Part shown: positions 44,351-52,071 of the stretch, piece after piece
Numbering within the stretch: the stretch's first letter is position 1
Layout of the letters: each line of letters opens with the position of its first letter
Origin: a virus
Reading direction: 5' to 3' (one strand)
DNA length: 55,415 bases
Virus record (IMG/VR): IMGVR_UViG_3300027816_003347
Span: 1-55,415 of that record
Notes under the pieces: model-generated
What the model was told of the DNA's origin: nothing
The model's input: only the letters and a program-made list of their open reading frames with translations
Databases searched by the model: none
Position numbers and translations under genes: made by a program

Positions 44351-45135
44351 TGGATACAATTTTAGAATTAGCAAAATTTAATGATGTAAAATATTTTGAT
44401 GGTCCACACAAATATTATGTGGGTAATAAAGAATATGTTTCAGCAACAACTTTTATCAAGAAGTTTAAAAAAGAATTTGAAACCCAAAGGTTAGCTGAAA
44501 CCTATGCCGCAAAAAGAGGATTAACTGTTGAGAGTGTATTAGGTGATTGGGATTTAAAGAGAGACATTTCAACAGTCAAAGGAACATTAGTTCACAACAT
44601 GGCTGAAAACTGGTGGAACAACAAATCATTTCCGTATGACCCGTCAGATGCTGTTAAAACTTTTGGACATGATATTATTGAAGAAAGATATAAAAAATGT
44701 GAAACAATGTTTCACCAATTTTATCAAGACGCAAAGAAAAACTTGATTCCTGTTAAAATGGAATTGGTAGTTTGTGACCACGATTATGAAATTGCAGGAA
44801 TGGTAGACTGTTTATTTTACAATATGAAATCACAAATGCTCGAAATATGGGATTACAAGACCAACAAAGAAATTAAAATGAGTAATTCATATGGTAACAA
44901 ATATCTAAAACCAATATCACATTTAGATGAATGTGAAATGAATACATACTCACTTCAATTAGGGTTATATAAACATATTATTGAAAAGAATACCAATCTT
45001 AAGATAGGGGATAGCTATTTGATATGGATAAATGAAAACAGTGATAATTATAAGGTATACAAATGTAAGGACTTACAGGCGGAACTTAAACTTATGATTG
45101 AACACTATGAAAATACAAAGAACAAGAAAGGGTAA
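44350..45135 (+). CDS. PD-(D/E)XK nuclease (RecB-like)
   Basis: A 261-residue protein. IAGMVDCLFYN (about 157-167) gives the first Asp, and LEIWDYKTNKEI gives the D-x-K core. YSLQLGLYKHIIE is the helix with the Gln-x-x-x-Tyr motif typical of RecB/Cas4-like nucleases. The N-terminal half (HKYYVGNKEYVSATTFIKKF, STVKGTLVHNMAENWW) matches phage exonucleases of this group. It probably processes DNA ends together with the SbcCD-like pair downstream. The ATG overlaps the primase stop region by one base. Confidence 0.83.
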   Translation: MDTILELAKFNDVKYFDGPHKYYVGNKEYVSATTFIKKFKKEFETQRLAETYAAKRGLTVESVLGDWDLKRDISTVKGTLVHNMAENWWNNKSFPYDPSDAVKTFGHDIIEERYKKCETMFHQFYQDAKKNLIPVKMELVVCDHDYEIAGMVDCLFYNMKSQMLEIWDYKTNKEIKMSNSYGNKYLKPISHLDECEMNTYSLQLGLYKHIIEKNTNLKIGDSYLIWINENSDNYKVYKCKDLQAELKLMIEHYENTKNKKG

Positions 45136-45217
45136 GTACAGACAAGAAAGAAAGTTTTGGGAAAAACTTTCAAAAAAGTTTAGTAACAACCCTCACGTAA
45201 AAATACCAAATGATTAA
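45107..45217 (+). CDS. Possible small basic peptide overlapping the nuclease 3' end
   Basis: A 36-codon ORF (MKIQRTRKGKYRQERKFW start; ends VKIPND) that overlaps the nuclease gene by 29 bases and then continues through the intergenic gap. It is strongly basic with Lys and Arg making up over a third of residues. No promoter element with the expected spacing is visible, so it would depend on coupling to the upstream gene. It is plausible but unproven. Confidence 0.4.
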   Translation: MKIQRTRKGKYRQERKFWEKLSKKFSNNPHVKIPND

Positions 45218-45254
45218 GTTGGTTTTTTAATTTTAATTTACTATATTTTCATTT

Positions 45255-45476
45255 ATGGATATGGATACACCAAAAATGAATATTGACCTCAGAGAACAAC
45301 CATCGGTTGTTTGTGAGGCTTGTGGACATGATATGTTCCGAGAAGTTACTTATATCAAAAAAGTTTCAAAACTATTAACTGGTTCACACGAGGATACTAT
45401 TGTACCATTTCCAACTTATTGTTGTGATAAGTGTTCACATGTGAATCAAGACTTTAAATTATTTGATAATGATTAA
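45255..45476 (+). CDS. Small zinc-ribbon protein
   Basis: A 73-residue protein with CEACG (about residues 20-24) and CCDKCSH (about 57-63), spaced as a zinc ribbon. It resembles small T4-type accessory proteins and rubredoxin-like folds. A partner role in replication or late transcription is possible, but nothing specific is visible. A TATTTTC variant lies 4 bases before the ATG. Its end overlaps the SbcD-like start by 8 bases. Confidence 0.7.
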   Translation: MDMDTPKMNIDLREQPSVVCEACGHDMFREVTYIKKVSKLLTGSHEDTIVPFPTYCCDKCSHVNQDFKLFDND

Positions 45477-46251
45477 AAAACTCGTACACTTTTCAGATTT
45501 ACACGTAAGGATGTTTAAAGACCATGATTTGTATCGTGGTATTTTAAATACAATGTTTGAACAATGGAGAGAAATTGCACCTGACCGTATTGTATTTACG
45601 GGAGATTTAGTCCATTCAAAGAATCAAATGACACCAGAACTAATTGAGTTTGTTGCTTGGACACTGACCGAATGTTCTAAGATTGCCAAAACAGTATTAA
45701 TTATTGGAAACCATGATTTCCTTGAAAACAACTCATCAAGGTTGGATGCTCTATCACCAATTATTGATTCACTACAAAATGAACAAATAAATTATTATAA
45801 AAATAGAGGAGTTTATAAAGATGAAAATATTGATTGGGTGGTTTACTCACTTATGGACCACAACATTACACCCGACATTGACCCGAATTCGCAAAATGTT
45901 AAGATTGGATTATTTCATGGACCGATTGTCGGTCTTACTACAGATGTTGGTTATAAATTTGAAGAAGGGTTCGATACACATCGTTTTATGGGTTGTAGCC
46001 TTGTGCTTTGTGGTGATATCCATAAGCGCCAAGTCTTTGATATTCCCGGCCAAAAGAAAGCTTATATGGTTGGGTCAACGATTCAACAAAATTTTGGTGA
46101 AACAGTAAAGTCACATGGATACGGTATTTATGATGTTGAAAATGATAAATACGAATTTGTGGATTTAGAAAACCCAAAACCTTTCTTGGTATTCAAAATG
46201 GATGATTATTCTATTATTGAATCAGGGACTGAAAAACTTCACAACTATTAA
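45469..46251 (+). CDS. SbcD/Mre11-like nuclease (T4 gp47-like)
   Basis: A 260-residue calcineurin-like phosphoesterase. The ATG at 45469 is preferred to the TTG at 45463. The metal-binding motifs are in order: HFSDLHVRM, FTGDLVHSK, IIGNHDF, LFHGP and LCGDIHKRQ. Together with the SbcC/gp46-like gene at 47569 it would form the Mre11-Rad50-type complex that resects DNA ends in recombination-dependent replication. It lacks the capping domain of longer bacterial SbcD. The stop is 1 base from the next ATG. Confidence 0.9.
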   Translation: MIKKLVHFSDLHVRMFKDHDLYRGILNTMFEQWREIAPDRIVFTGDLVHSKNQMTPELIEFVAWTLTECSKIAKTVLIIGNHDFLENNSSRLDALSPIIDSLQNEQINYYKNRGVYKDENIDWVVYSLMDHNITPDIDPNSQNVKIGLFHGPIVGLTTDVGYKFEEGFDTHRFMGCSLVLCGDIHKRQVFDIPGQKKAYMVGSTIQQNFGETVKSHGYGIYDVENDKYEFVDLENPKPFLVFKMDDYSIIESGTEKLHNY

Positions 46252-46252
46252 T

Positions 46253-46909
46253 ATGGAACACAAAATAACTCTATCTTATTCTGAACAACAGGAGGTTGAG
46301 TTATTTTGCAAACTTAATAACATCACAATTGATGAGTTGATTAAGAAATCATTCAAGACCGGATATAACATTGAAAAGTACGGACTTGTGGGAAATATGG
46401 GTGGGATTCAAGAAAAATGGGTGGAAAAGGAGGTAATCCGTGAAAAACGGGTGGAAATTCCTGTTGAAGTGATTAAAGAGGTTGAAAAAATTGTTGAAGT
46501 TATTAAAGAAGTACCTGTTGACCGAGTGGTTATCAAAGAGGTTCCTGTAGAGACCGTTGTAACAAAAATAGAATATATTAGTGACAAAACAAGTGAGAAT
46601 GAACTGTTGTTAAAAATACAACAGTTAGAATCTGAAAAAAAAATATTTTCCACTAAAATAGAAGAATTAGAGTCAGAACTAGTAGTATTTTCCACTAAGA
46701 TGACAGAAATGGAAAATATTTTCCACGATAACAACAATTCACAACAATTGCAAAATACAATTCAATCTTTAATGAAGAACCTTAGAGATAAGAATATTGA
46801 GATTGATGAGTTGAACAAAAAATTAACAGAACAACAAAAAAATAATGAAATAAACGAGAGGGCAAAGTATTTACGTTCCTCAAATTTAGATGATACTTTA
46901 TACAAATAA
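46253..46909 (+). CDS. Coiled-coil protein with Val-Glu-Lys repeats
   Basis: A 218-residue protein. The ATG at 46253 follows the previous TAA by one base; the longer start at 46202 would lie inside that gene. Residues 1-60 look like a small helical domain (LSYSEQQEVELFCKLNNITI). Residues about 60-105 carry repeats such as EVIKEVEKIVEV and VIKEVPVDRVVIKEVPVE. The remainder is a long coiled coil with heptads (KIQQLESEKKIFSTKIEELE). Function is unknown; a scaffolding or filament-forming role would fit. It sits between the gp47-like and gp46-like genes. Confidence 0.7.
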   Translation: MEHKITLSYSEQQEVELFCKLNNITIDELIKKSFKTGYNIEKYGLVGNMGGIQEKWVEKEVIREKRVEIPVEVIKEVEKIVEVIKEVPVDRVVIKEVPVETVVTKIEYISDKTSENELLLKIQQLESEKKIFSTKIEELESELVVFSTKMTEMENIFHDNNNSQQLQNTIQSLMKNLRDKNIEIDELNKKLTEQQKNNEINERAKYLRSSNLDDTLYK

Positions 46910-46917
46910 TTTAAAAT

Positions 46918-47250
46918 ATGTGGTTAACAATTTGGATTTTAATGGCTTATGGAATGAGTCAAATTTTAGTTTACGGTTCAATATTTGAATCCTTAAGAGC
47001 TGGTCTTTATAAATGGGGAGCAGATGAATATGCACCATTTCAATCATTAGGTGAATTTTTATCAGGATTACTGAAATGTATGATGTGTACATCAACATGG
47101 GTTGGATTTTTTATGAGTTTGGTGTTGTTTTCACCGACCAAGTATTGTTTTGATACAAACATAATTGCAAGTACATTTTTTGATGGTATGTTAGCATCTG
47201 GTTCAGTTTGGGCGGTCAACGCAATCATTGAATGGTTCGAAAAAAAATAA
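46918..47250 (+). CDS. Small membrane protein (DUF1360-like)
   Basis: A 110-residue protein with three likely membrane segments: residues 1-20, about 50-72 (containing CMMCTSTWVGFFMSLVLF), and about 85-105. The CxxC-T-S-x-W pattern recalls DUF1360-type membrane proteins found in phages and bacteria. It begins 8 bases after the coiled-coil gene and ends before a strong terminator. The role is unknown; the position in a DNA block is unusual for a lysis gene. Confidence 0.65.
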   Translation: MWLTIWILMAYGMSQILVYGSIFESLRAGLYKWGADEYAPFQSLGEFLSGLLKCMMCTSTWVGFFMSLVLFSPTKYCFDTNIIASTFFDGMLASGSVWAVNAIIEWFEKK

Positions 47251-47272
47251 CCTAATTTAAATCTAAAATACG

Positions 47273-47310
47273 GTCCTTGTAAGCGAAAGTTTACAGGGAC
47301 TTCTTTTTTT
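47273..47310 (+). terminator. Intrinsic terminator with GAAA tetraloop
   Basis: A 12-bp stem (47273-47284 with 47289-47300, two G-U pairs) closed by a GAAA loop and followed by TTCTTTTTTT. It ends the primase-to-membrane-protein unit. Confidence 0.92.
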
Positions 47311-47345
47311 AATCATTTATTTTTCTTATACTTAAACAACATTAA

Positions 47346-47357
47346 TATTTTTCACAG
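47346..47357 (+). promoter_or_regulatory. TATTTTT start-proximal element (variant)
   Basis: TATTTTT (47346-47352) lies 5 bases before the ATG at 47358, right after a terminator, so a new transcription unit must begin here. Confidence 0.45.
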
Positions 47358-47564
47358 ATGCCAAAATCAAGAAATAGAAAAGACCACAAAAAGAAAGTGC
47401 AACAACGAAACACTCAGATTGACCAATTGGGTAAGATGTATCAAAAAATGTATAATCAGAAAATGGTTGAACATTTGAAAGCATTACATGAGGAACACAT
47501 AAAAAATTCAGGAACCACAGAAAATGATGGACCTATTCAACCCACCGATAGTACCGAACTTTAA
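47358..47564 (+). CDS. Small basic protein
   Basis: A 68-residue, Lys/Arg/Gln-rich helical protein (MPKSRNRKDHKKKVQQRN start) with an acidic, Pro-containing tail (ENDGPIQPTDSTEL). It could bind nucleic acid. It precedes the SbcC-like gene and its stop lies 4 bases before that gene's ATG. No family is recognised. Confidence 0.65.
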   Translation: MPKSRNRKDHKKKVQQRNTQIDQLGKMYQKMYNQKMVEHLKALHEEHIKNSGTTENDGPIQPTDSTEL

Positions 47565-47568
47565 ATTT

Positions 47569-49893
47569 ATGACACACAAATTAGATGTAAGTAAACTTGA
47601 AAATCCATATGTCCAAGTGGTGTGGGAGGATACTGCTGAAAATTTCACACAAGAAAGAATCAAAAGTGTTAGAACATACTTCTCAAAGAAATATAACTCA
47701 ACAAACATAAACGTATTAACCAAAGTTAAAACATCTAGTGATGTAAAACAAACTGTGGACGTTTCGTTCAATATAATGGACCGAAACTACCAGATTGAAT
47801 TGATGAAAGAACTTCTTAAACAGAAGGGACAAGATAACATATTTGATGATGTTATTAAGTTGGATACTGCGGTTGAAAATAAAATGACATCACAAGAGGT
47901 TACCGCATTTAAAAAGTGGTACATTAAGAAAATTGAGTTTTCAAACTTCTTGTCTTATGGTGAAAATCAGGTGCTAGATTTTGACCAATGTAATGGTATC
48001 ACAGTTGTTGAGTCAGACCCACCAAACTTTGGTGGAAAGACGGTCTTAACTGTCGACTTGTTACTTTTCTTATTCTTTAACACCACAACCAAGACAACCA
48101 AAGCCGAAGAAATTTTCAACAGATTTTCTGATAAGAACAAAGTATCAGTTAGGGGTGACATTATGATTGATGGTGAAGAATACATTATTGTTCGTCAAAT
48201 TGAAAGAAAAAAAGCCAAATCAGGTGAATGGAATGTAAAAACTGAATTGGACTTCTTTAAAAAACTTGCTGATGGACAATTACAAAATTTCACAGGTGAA
48301 CAAAGAAGGGAGACCGAAAGTTTCATCAAGAATTCAATTGGGGATATTGATGACTTCTTAATGACAATCTTGACCACAGCGTCAAATTTGGAAGACTTAT
48401 TGGAAGCCAAACCAACCGCTCGTGGTCAGGTCTTATCAAGATTTTTGGGTCTTGAATTCTTGAAGAAAAAAGAAGAGACTGGTAAGGAACTCTACTCTGA
48501 ATTTAACAAATCAATGATGTCGAATGTCTATAATACCGAGACATTAAAATCTGATATTATAGATTTAGAAGGTAAAATTGTAAGCTATGAAAATGAAAAC
48601 AAAGATTTAGATGTCAAGATTTTAGATGCAGATACAAGGTTAACAAAAGGTAGGGATTACAAAGAAGGGTTGATTTCACAAAAATACAATGATATCGACC
48701 ACGAATTGTTAGTTCTTAATTTGTCAACACTTGAATCCGAGATTACAACTCTCAAAGGAAAGATTAATACAACCAAATTACAAATCAAAGAAGTTGATGT
48801 GGTTGAACCATCAAAGTACTTTAAAGAGGATGAGTATGATTTAATTAAAGAATCTTACAATGACAATTACAAACAAAAAACACTTGTTGATGTAAAGATT
48901 AACGAATTGGTCCAATTGTCCAAGACAGTGTCAGGTGGAATCAAATGTGAACACTGTGGAATTGATTTAATGAACGCAGCTTTAACACAAGCTAAACTTT
49001 CAGAAATAGACTCCCTGAAGGAACAAAGTGAAAACCTAAATTGTGTTTTAATAGAACTTAATACAAAAGAAAAAGAATATGTACAAATTAAGAAAGAATT
49101 CGAACAATACGAGAAGAGCAAACTCATCAAAGAAAAGTATGAACTTACTCTTGAGGCAGACGGTCTCAAGCTCGCCAATGCTGAGGGGAAACTTGAAAGA
49201 TATCACCAAGTTCAAACAAAGATTGAAAAGAACAAGAGCATTGAAGAACAAATCATTAAAGCTAATCTTCGCATAGAAGAAATTGAACGTGAAAAAACAT
49301 CTCACACATCTAAAATATCTTCCAACAAAACGATGATTCAGAATTGTGAACGTGATATCAAAAACAAACAAGGTATCATAACACAAATTGCATCCGAGTT
49401 CGAAAAAGAAAAGATTTATAAAACCTACTTGGAAATCTTTGGTAAGAACGGTATTTCAAAAATGATTATGAAAACCATGACACCATTGATTAACGATGAG
49501 TTACAAAGATTGTTACAAGATAGTGCGTTCTTTAAACTTGAAGTTAGAATTAATGACAAGAATGAAGTTGAATTTGTGATGGTTGACAATGGGACAGGTG
49601 TTGAAAAACTAATGGCAAGTGGTTCAGGTTTTGAAAGGACAATCGCCTCATTGGCACTAAGAGCGGTTTTAAGTAAAGTATGTTCACTACCTAAACCAAA
49701 CATAGTTGTATTTGACGAGGTGTTTGGTAAGGTATCGAATGAAAACCTTGACATGGTAGGGGAATTTTTTACTAAGATTAAGGATTACTTTGAAAAAGTG
49801 TTTGTAATTACCCACAACCCATTGGTATCAAATTGGTCGGACAACGTAGTTAAGATTAAAAAAGAAGATAATATTTCAAAGGTAATACAGTAA
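47569..49893 (+). CDS. SbcC/Rad50-like ATPase (T4 gp46-like)
   Basis: A 774-residue SMC-type ATPase. The ATG at 47569 follows the upstream stop; an in-frame ATG at 47524 would overlap that gene and is less likely. The N-lobe begins about residue 119 (YIKKIEFSNFLSYGENQVLD). The P-loop is unusual, ESDPPNFGGKTVL near 148-160. Long coiled coils flank a zinc hook CEHCG near 459. The C-lobe has ASGSGFERTIASLALR as signature (about 683) and NIVVFDEVFG as Walker B (about 712). About 118 residues precede the usual start of the family and have no recognised motif. With the gp47-like protein it processes DNA ends. Confidence 0.88.
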   Translation: MTHKLDVSKLENPYVQVVWEDTAENFTQERIKSVRTYFSKKYNSTNINVLTKVKTSSDVKQTVDVSFNIMDRNYQIELMKELLKQKGQDNIFDDVIKLDTAVENKMTSQEVTAFKKWYIKKIEFSNFLSYGENQVLDFDQCNGITVVESDPPNFGGKTVLTVDLLLFLFFNTTTKTTKAEEIFNRFSDKNKVSVRGDIMIDGEEYIIVRQIERKKAKSGEWNVKTELDFFKKLADGQLQNFTGEQRRETESFIKNSIGDIDDFLMTILTTASNLEDLLEAKPTARGQVLSRFLGLEFLKKKEETGKELYSEFNKSMMSNVYNTETLKSDIIDLEGKIVSYENENKDLDVKILDADTRLTKGRDYKEGLISQKYNDIDHELLVLNLSTLESEITTLKGKINTTKLQIKEVDVVEPSKYFKEDEYDLIKESYNDNYKQKTLVDVKINELVQLSKTVSGGIKCEHCGIDLMNAALTQAKLSEIDSLKEQSENLNCVLIELNTKEKEYVQIKKEFEQYEKSKLIKEKYELTLEADGLKLANAEGKLERYHQVQTKIEKNKSIEEQIIKANLRIEEIEREKTSHTSKISSNKTMIQNCERDIKNKQGIITQIASEFEKEKIYKTYLEIFGKNGISKMIMKTMTPLINDELQRLLQDSAFFKLEVRINDKNEVEFVMVDNGTGVEKLMASGSGFERTIASLALRAVLSKVCSLPKPNIVVFDEVFGKVSNENLDMVGEFFTKIKDYFEKVFVITHNPLVSNWSDNVVKIKKEDNISKVIQ

Positions 49894-49897
49894 TTAG

Positions 49898-49929
49898 TTT
49901 GGTTAATTGCGTATTTAGTAGTATCTTTG
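49898..49929 (+). promoter_or_regulatory. Bacteroidota-type promoter of a 43-codon gene
   Basis: TTTG (49898-49901), 20 bases, TATCTTTG (49922-49929): a full consensus match. The ATG at 49937 lies only 7 bases after the element, so the transcript is leaderless or nearly so. Confidence 0.72.
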
Positions 49930-49936
49930 TATTGTT

Positions 49937-50068
49937 ATGGAAAAGAAAGATTGGAAACAGGGTTTATCAGACGGACACATCGCACAAATTGTTCGTAGAA
50001 AAAATGTTGTAAGGGTTGTAAAATCCAAAAAAGTATATTCAAGAAAACAAAAAACCTCCTATGATTAA
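49937..50068 (+). CDS. Small basic protein with its own promoter and terminator
   Basis: A 43-residue protein (MEKKDWKQGLSDGHIAQIV start; ends QKTSYD) that is too short for usual gene finders. It is strongly basic in the middle (VRRKNVVRVVKSKKVYSRK), like small phage proteins that bind RNA polymerase or nucleic acids. It is supported by a consensus promoter 7 bases before the ATG and by a terminator whose left arm covers its last codons. That makes it an independent, probably early, monocistronic unit. Function is unknown. Confidence 0.75.
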   Translation: MEKKDWKQGLSDGHIAQIVRRKNVVRVVKSKKVYSRKQKTSYD

Positions 50069-50081
50069 TAGGAGGTCTTTT
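50054..50081 (+). terminator. Intrinsic terminator overlapping a stop codon
   Basis: Stem ACCTCCTAT (50054-50062) pairs perfectly with ATAGGAGGT (50068-50076) around GATTA and is followed by CTTTTT. It contains the stop codon of the 43-codon gene. Confidence 0.9.
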
Positions 50082-50119
50082 TATTTCTTGGTAATCGGAG
50101 GATTTAGTCCTCAATAATT

Positions 50120-50404
50120 TTAATCAATTTTATTCATCATAAAATCAAATACTTGGTCTATATTTGTTTTCGCTTCGGAAATGTGGTCATCAGCCCAATC
50201 ATGTCCGTCTTGTATAATAGAGTCAACCATTTGTGGGTCTAATTCTAATAACAATCCTAATTGTCTATGCATCTGTTCAATGTTACCAAAAAACATATAG
50301 TTAGAAACATTCATATCGTTTCCTTCCTTAATATTTTTTTTGGTTTTATTAAGTTTTTTAGCTATATTTGCTAATTGATTTTCAGTAATAATAATCTGTT
50401 TCAT
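50120..50404 (-). CDS. Hypothetical protein
   Basis: A 94-residue protein on the minus strand. The ATG at 50404 (MKQIIITENQLANIAKKLN) is preferred to the longer start at 50488, because a TATTTAT element lies 5 bases before it and the longer start lies within the divergent gene. The N-terminal IITENQL pattern is common at the start of small phage proteins of this group. The rest is helical and acidic (HDWADDHISEAKTNIDQVFD). It has no known function. It is the only minus-strand gene in the right-hand third of the window. Confidence 0.65.
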   Translation of the reverse strand: MKQIIITENQLANIAKKLNKTKKNIKEGNDMNVSNYMFFGNIEQMHRQLGLLLELDPQMVDSIIQDGHDWADDHISEAKTNIDQVFDFMMNKID

Positions 50405-50417
50405 AAAATATAAATAT
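50405..50417 (-). promoter_or_regulatory. TATTTAT element in a 13-base divergent gap
   Basis: Read on the minus strand, TATTTAT (50416 to 50410) lies 5 bases before the ATG at 50404. The gap between the divergent start codons is only 13 bases, so any 5' leaders must be extremely short or promoters must lie inside the opposing gene. Confidence 0.5.
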
Positions 50418-50975
50418 ATGTCAAATAAAAAAAGAGAAGTTGTAGGTACAAAGTATTTCCTGTTGTTGTTCGGTGATTTTAAAAACAATAACTTTCTATT
50501 AGAACAAATTTTAGGACAATTTGAACCTGTTTTATGTTCAAATTTTATGAAGTTTCATTTTACAGATGAATATGTGATTTCACATTTCGAAACAGAAGAG
50601 ACACCAAAGGATATCAAAGAGTTCTGTAAAATTGTGTTAGAAGATATAATTGACAATTATATTTTATTACCACACAATAAAAATATATTAGTATCGTTAC
50701 CTAAAGACATTGAAGATGACTTAATGGATTTAGATAATGAAAACACGCTAAAAACTGACAAATTGTCCGAAAATACTGACATAAAACACATATCTGAAGT
50801 CATGGAACATGTTTTGACCAACTTGTTTGGTTCCAAAAATGAACCTGATGATATATATGAACAGGCAAACGTGCCAACATTAGACGAACTATTAGACAAA
50901 ATAAAAACAGTCGGAATCGACAAACTAACAAACCAAGAAAAAGAACTACTTTATGACTACTCCAGAGCTATCTAA
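50418..50975 (+). CDS. Hypothetical protein with DUF6576-like C-terminus
   Basis: A 185-residue acidic protein. The N-terminal 100 residues (TKYFLLLFGDFKNNNFLLEQ and following) have no recognised domain. The C-terminus LDELLDKIKTVGIDKLTNQE, then KELLYDYSR, matches the short motif found at the end of rhomboid and other proteins of Bacteroidota (DUF6576-like, from memory). This supports the host assignment. It overlaps the sigma-factor gene by 23 bases, so the two are co-expressed, and a role in controlling the sigma factor is conceivable. Confidence 0.65.
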   Translation: MSNKKREVVGTKYFLLLFGDFKNNNFLLEQILGQFEPVLCSNFMKFHFTDEYVISHFETEETPKDIKEFCKIVLEDIIDNYILLPHNKNILVSLPKDIEDDLMDLDNENTLKTDKLSENTDIKHISEVMEHVLTNLFGSKNEPDDIYEQANVPTLDELLDKIKTVGIDKLTNQEKELLYDYSRAI

Positions 50976-51780
50976 AAACCACCAAACAACTAAGAACACA
51001 GGTTCTATTAACCAAGAAGAAATTTCATCATACCTTAAGGACATTCGTAAACTAAAAGTAATGACACCTGACCGTGAACGTCAACTGTCAGATTTGATTT
51101 TAGATATAAATTGTACTGAGCGTCAAAAACAACAGATTCACAAAGAATTACTCGAAGGTAATTTACGTTTTGTAATTACAGTTGCTAAACAATACCAAAA
51201 TCAAGGATTAGACCTTTCAGATTTGATTGCTGAAGGGAACTTAGGATTAATAAAAGCCATTCAAAACTTCGATTGGACTAAAAAATTACGTTTTATTTCA
51301 TACGCTGTTTGGTGGGTTAAACAATCAATCTTACAATCCCTTAATGAAAACGCACGAACAATTCGTCTTCCTGTAAATGTGGTTCAAGAGCTACACAGGG
51401 CAAAGAAAGAAGTCGATAAAGGTATTTCGGAACTCGACAGTAGATTAGCCACACTCCCAACTACAATTAATTTGCAACAAACAATTAATGAAGATGGTGA
51501 TACACTTTTGGATATGATTATTAACCAAAACGCTTCAATGCCTGACGAAGGGTTGAATACTGAGGAAATGTTAAAAGAAAAACTACTTTCCATTTTGAGC
51601 ATCTTGGATGAACGTGAAAGAATTATTGTTGAGGACTATTTTGGACTAACTGGAACTCCAAGAACACTTGAAGACATCGGTAATGATTTTAAATTGACTA
51701 AGGAAAGAGTTCGTCAAATTAAAGAAAAAGCGTTACGTAAATTACGTAATGAGTGTTCAACATTATTTGACTATTTATAA
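50953..51780 (+). CDS. RpoD-like sigma-70 factor
   Basis: A 275-residue sigma factor with regions in normal order: 1.2 (ISSYLKDIRKLKVMTPDRE), 2 (NLRFVITVAKQYQNQGLDLS, then AVWWVKQSILQSLNENAR), 3 (VVQELHRAKKEVDKG) and 4 (ERIIVEDYFGLTGTPRTLED, then LTKERVRQIKEKALRKLRN). The compact size and wording are those of the primary sigma of Bacteroidota. Region 1.1 is lacking, as in that group. It would direct host RNA polymerase to phage promoters, perhaps the TATTTAT class in this window. The host-like promoters with TATCTTTG may serve earlier genes. The start overlaps the preceding gene by 23 bases. Confidence 0.92.
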   Translation: MTTPELSKNHQTTKNTGSINQEEISSYLKDIRKLKVMTPDRERQLSDLILDINCTERQKQQIHKELLEGNLRFVITVAKQYQNQGLDLSDLIAEGNLGLIKAIQNFDWTKKLRFISYAVWWVKQSILQSLNENARTIRLPVNVVQELHRAKKEVDKGISELDSRLATLPTTINLQQTINEDGDTLLDMIINQNASMPDEGLNTEEMLKEKLLSILSILDERERIIVEDYFGLTGTPRTLEDIGNDFKLTKERVRQIKEKALRKLRNECSTLFDYL

Positions 51781-51788
51781 AAATTTGG

Positions 51789-51810
51789 TATTTATTAATA
51801 AAAAAACATT
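51789..51810 (+). promoter_or_regulatory. TATTTAT element, longer spacing
   Basis: TATTTAT (51789-51795) lies 15 bases before the ATG at 51811. The same longer spacing (16 bases) occurs at 55315-55321 before 55338. Confidence 0.4.
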
Positions 51811-52071
51811 ATGAAAAAGATTAAAGAAAATTTAGAGTGGATTCTTTTGGTCGTTTTAGTACTGGTATTATTCCGTACTTGTGGAACAGGTTCTGAAGTT
51901 TCAAGATTAAAAAAACAAGTTGATTCTATTAACTCAAAAATTGTTACAGAACAAAAGATGAAAGAAATTATCAAGACAACACCTAATTGGAAAACTCTTG
52001 AAATTGAAGAACTTAGTGACAAGGAACACGTTCCGATTAATCACTATAAAAACGAAGAAGATAAAAAATAA
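51811..52071 (+). CDS. Membrane-anchored coiled-coil protein
   Basis: An 86-residue protein with one N-terminal membrane segment (WILLVVLVLVLFRTC, about residues 10-25) and a short coiled coil (VSRLKKQVDSINSKI). Topology suggests a cytoplasmic start and a periplasmic tail. It opens the lysis-type region and shares one base with the next ATG. It could be an antiholin or spanin-like component; no family is recognised. Confidence 0.65.
   Translation: MKKIKENLEWILLVVLVLVLFRTCGTGSEVSRLKKQVDSINSKIVTEQKMKEIIKTTPNWKTLEIEELSDKEHVPINHYKNEEDKK

Noticed and set aside
46202-46252. Longer start for the coiled-coil protein
   Set aside because: It overlaps the gp47-like gene; the ATG at 46253 is directly after its stop codon.
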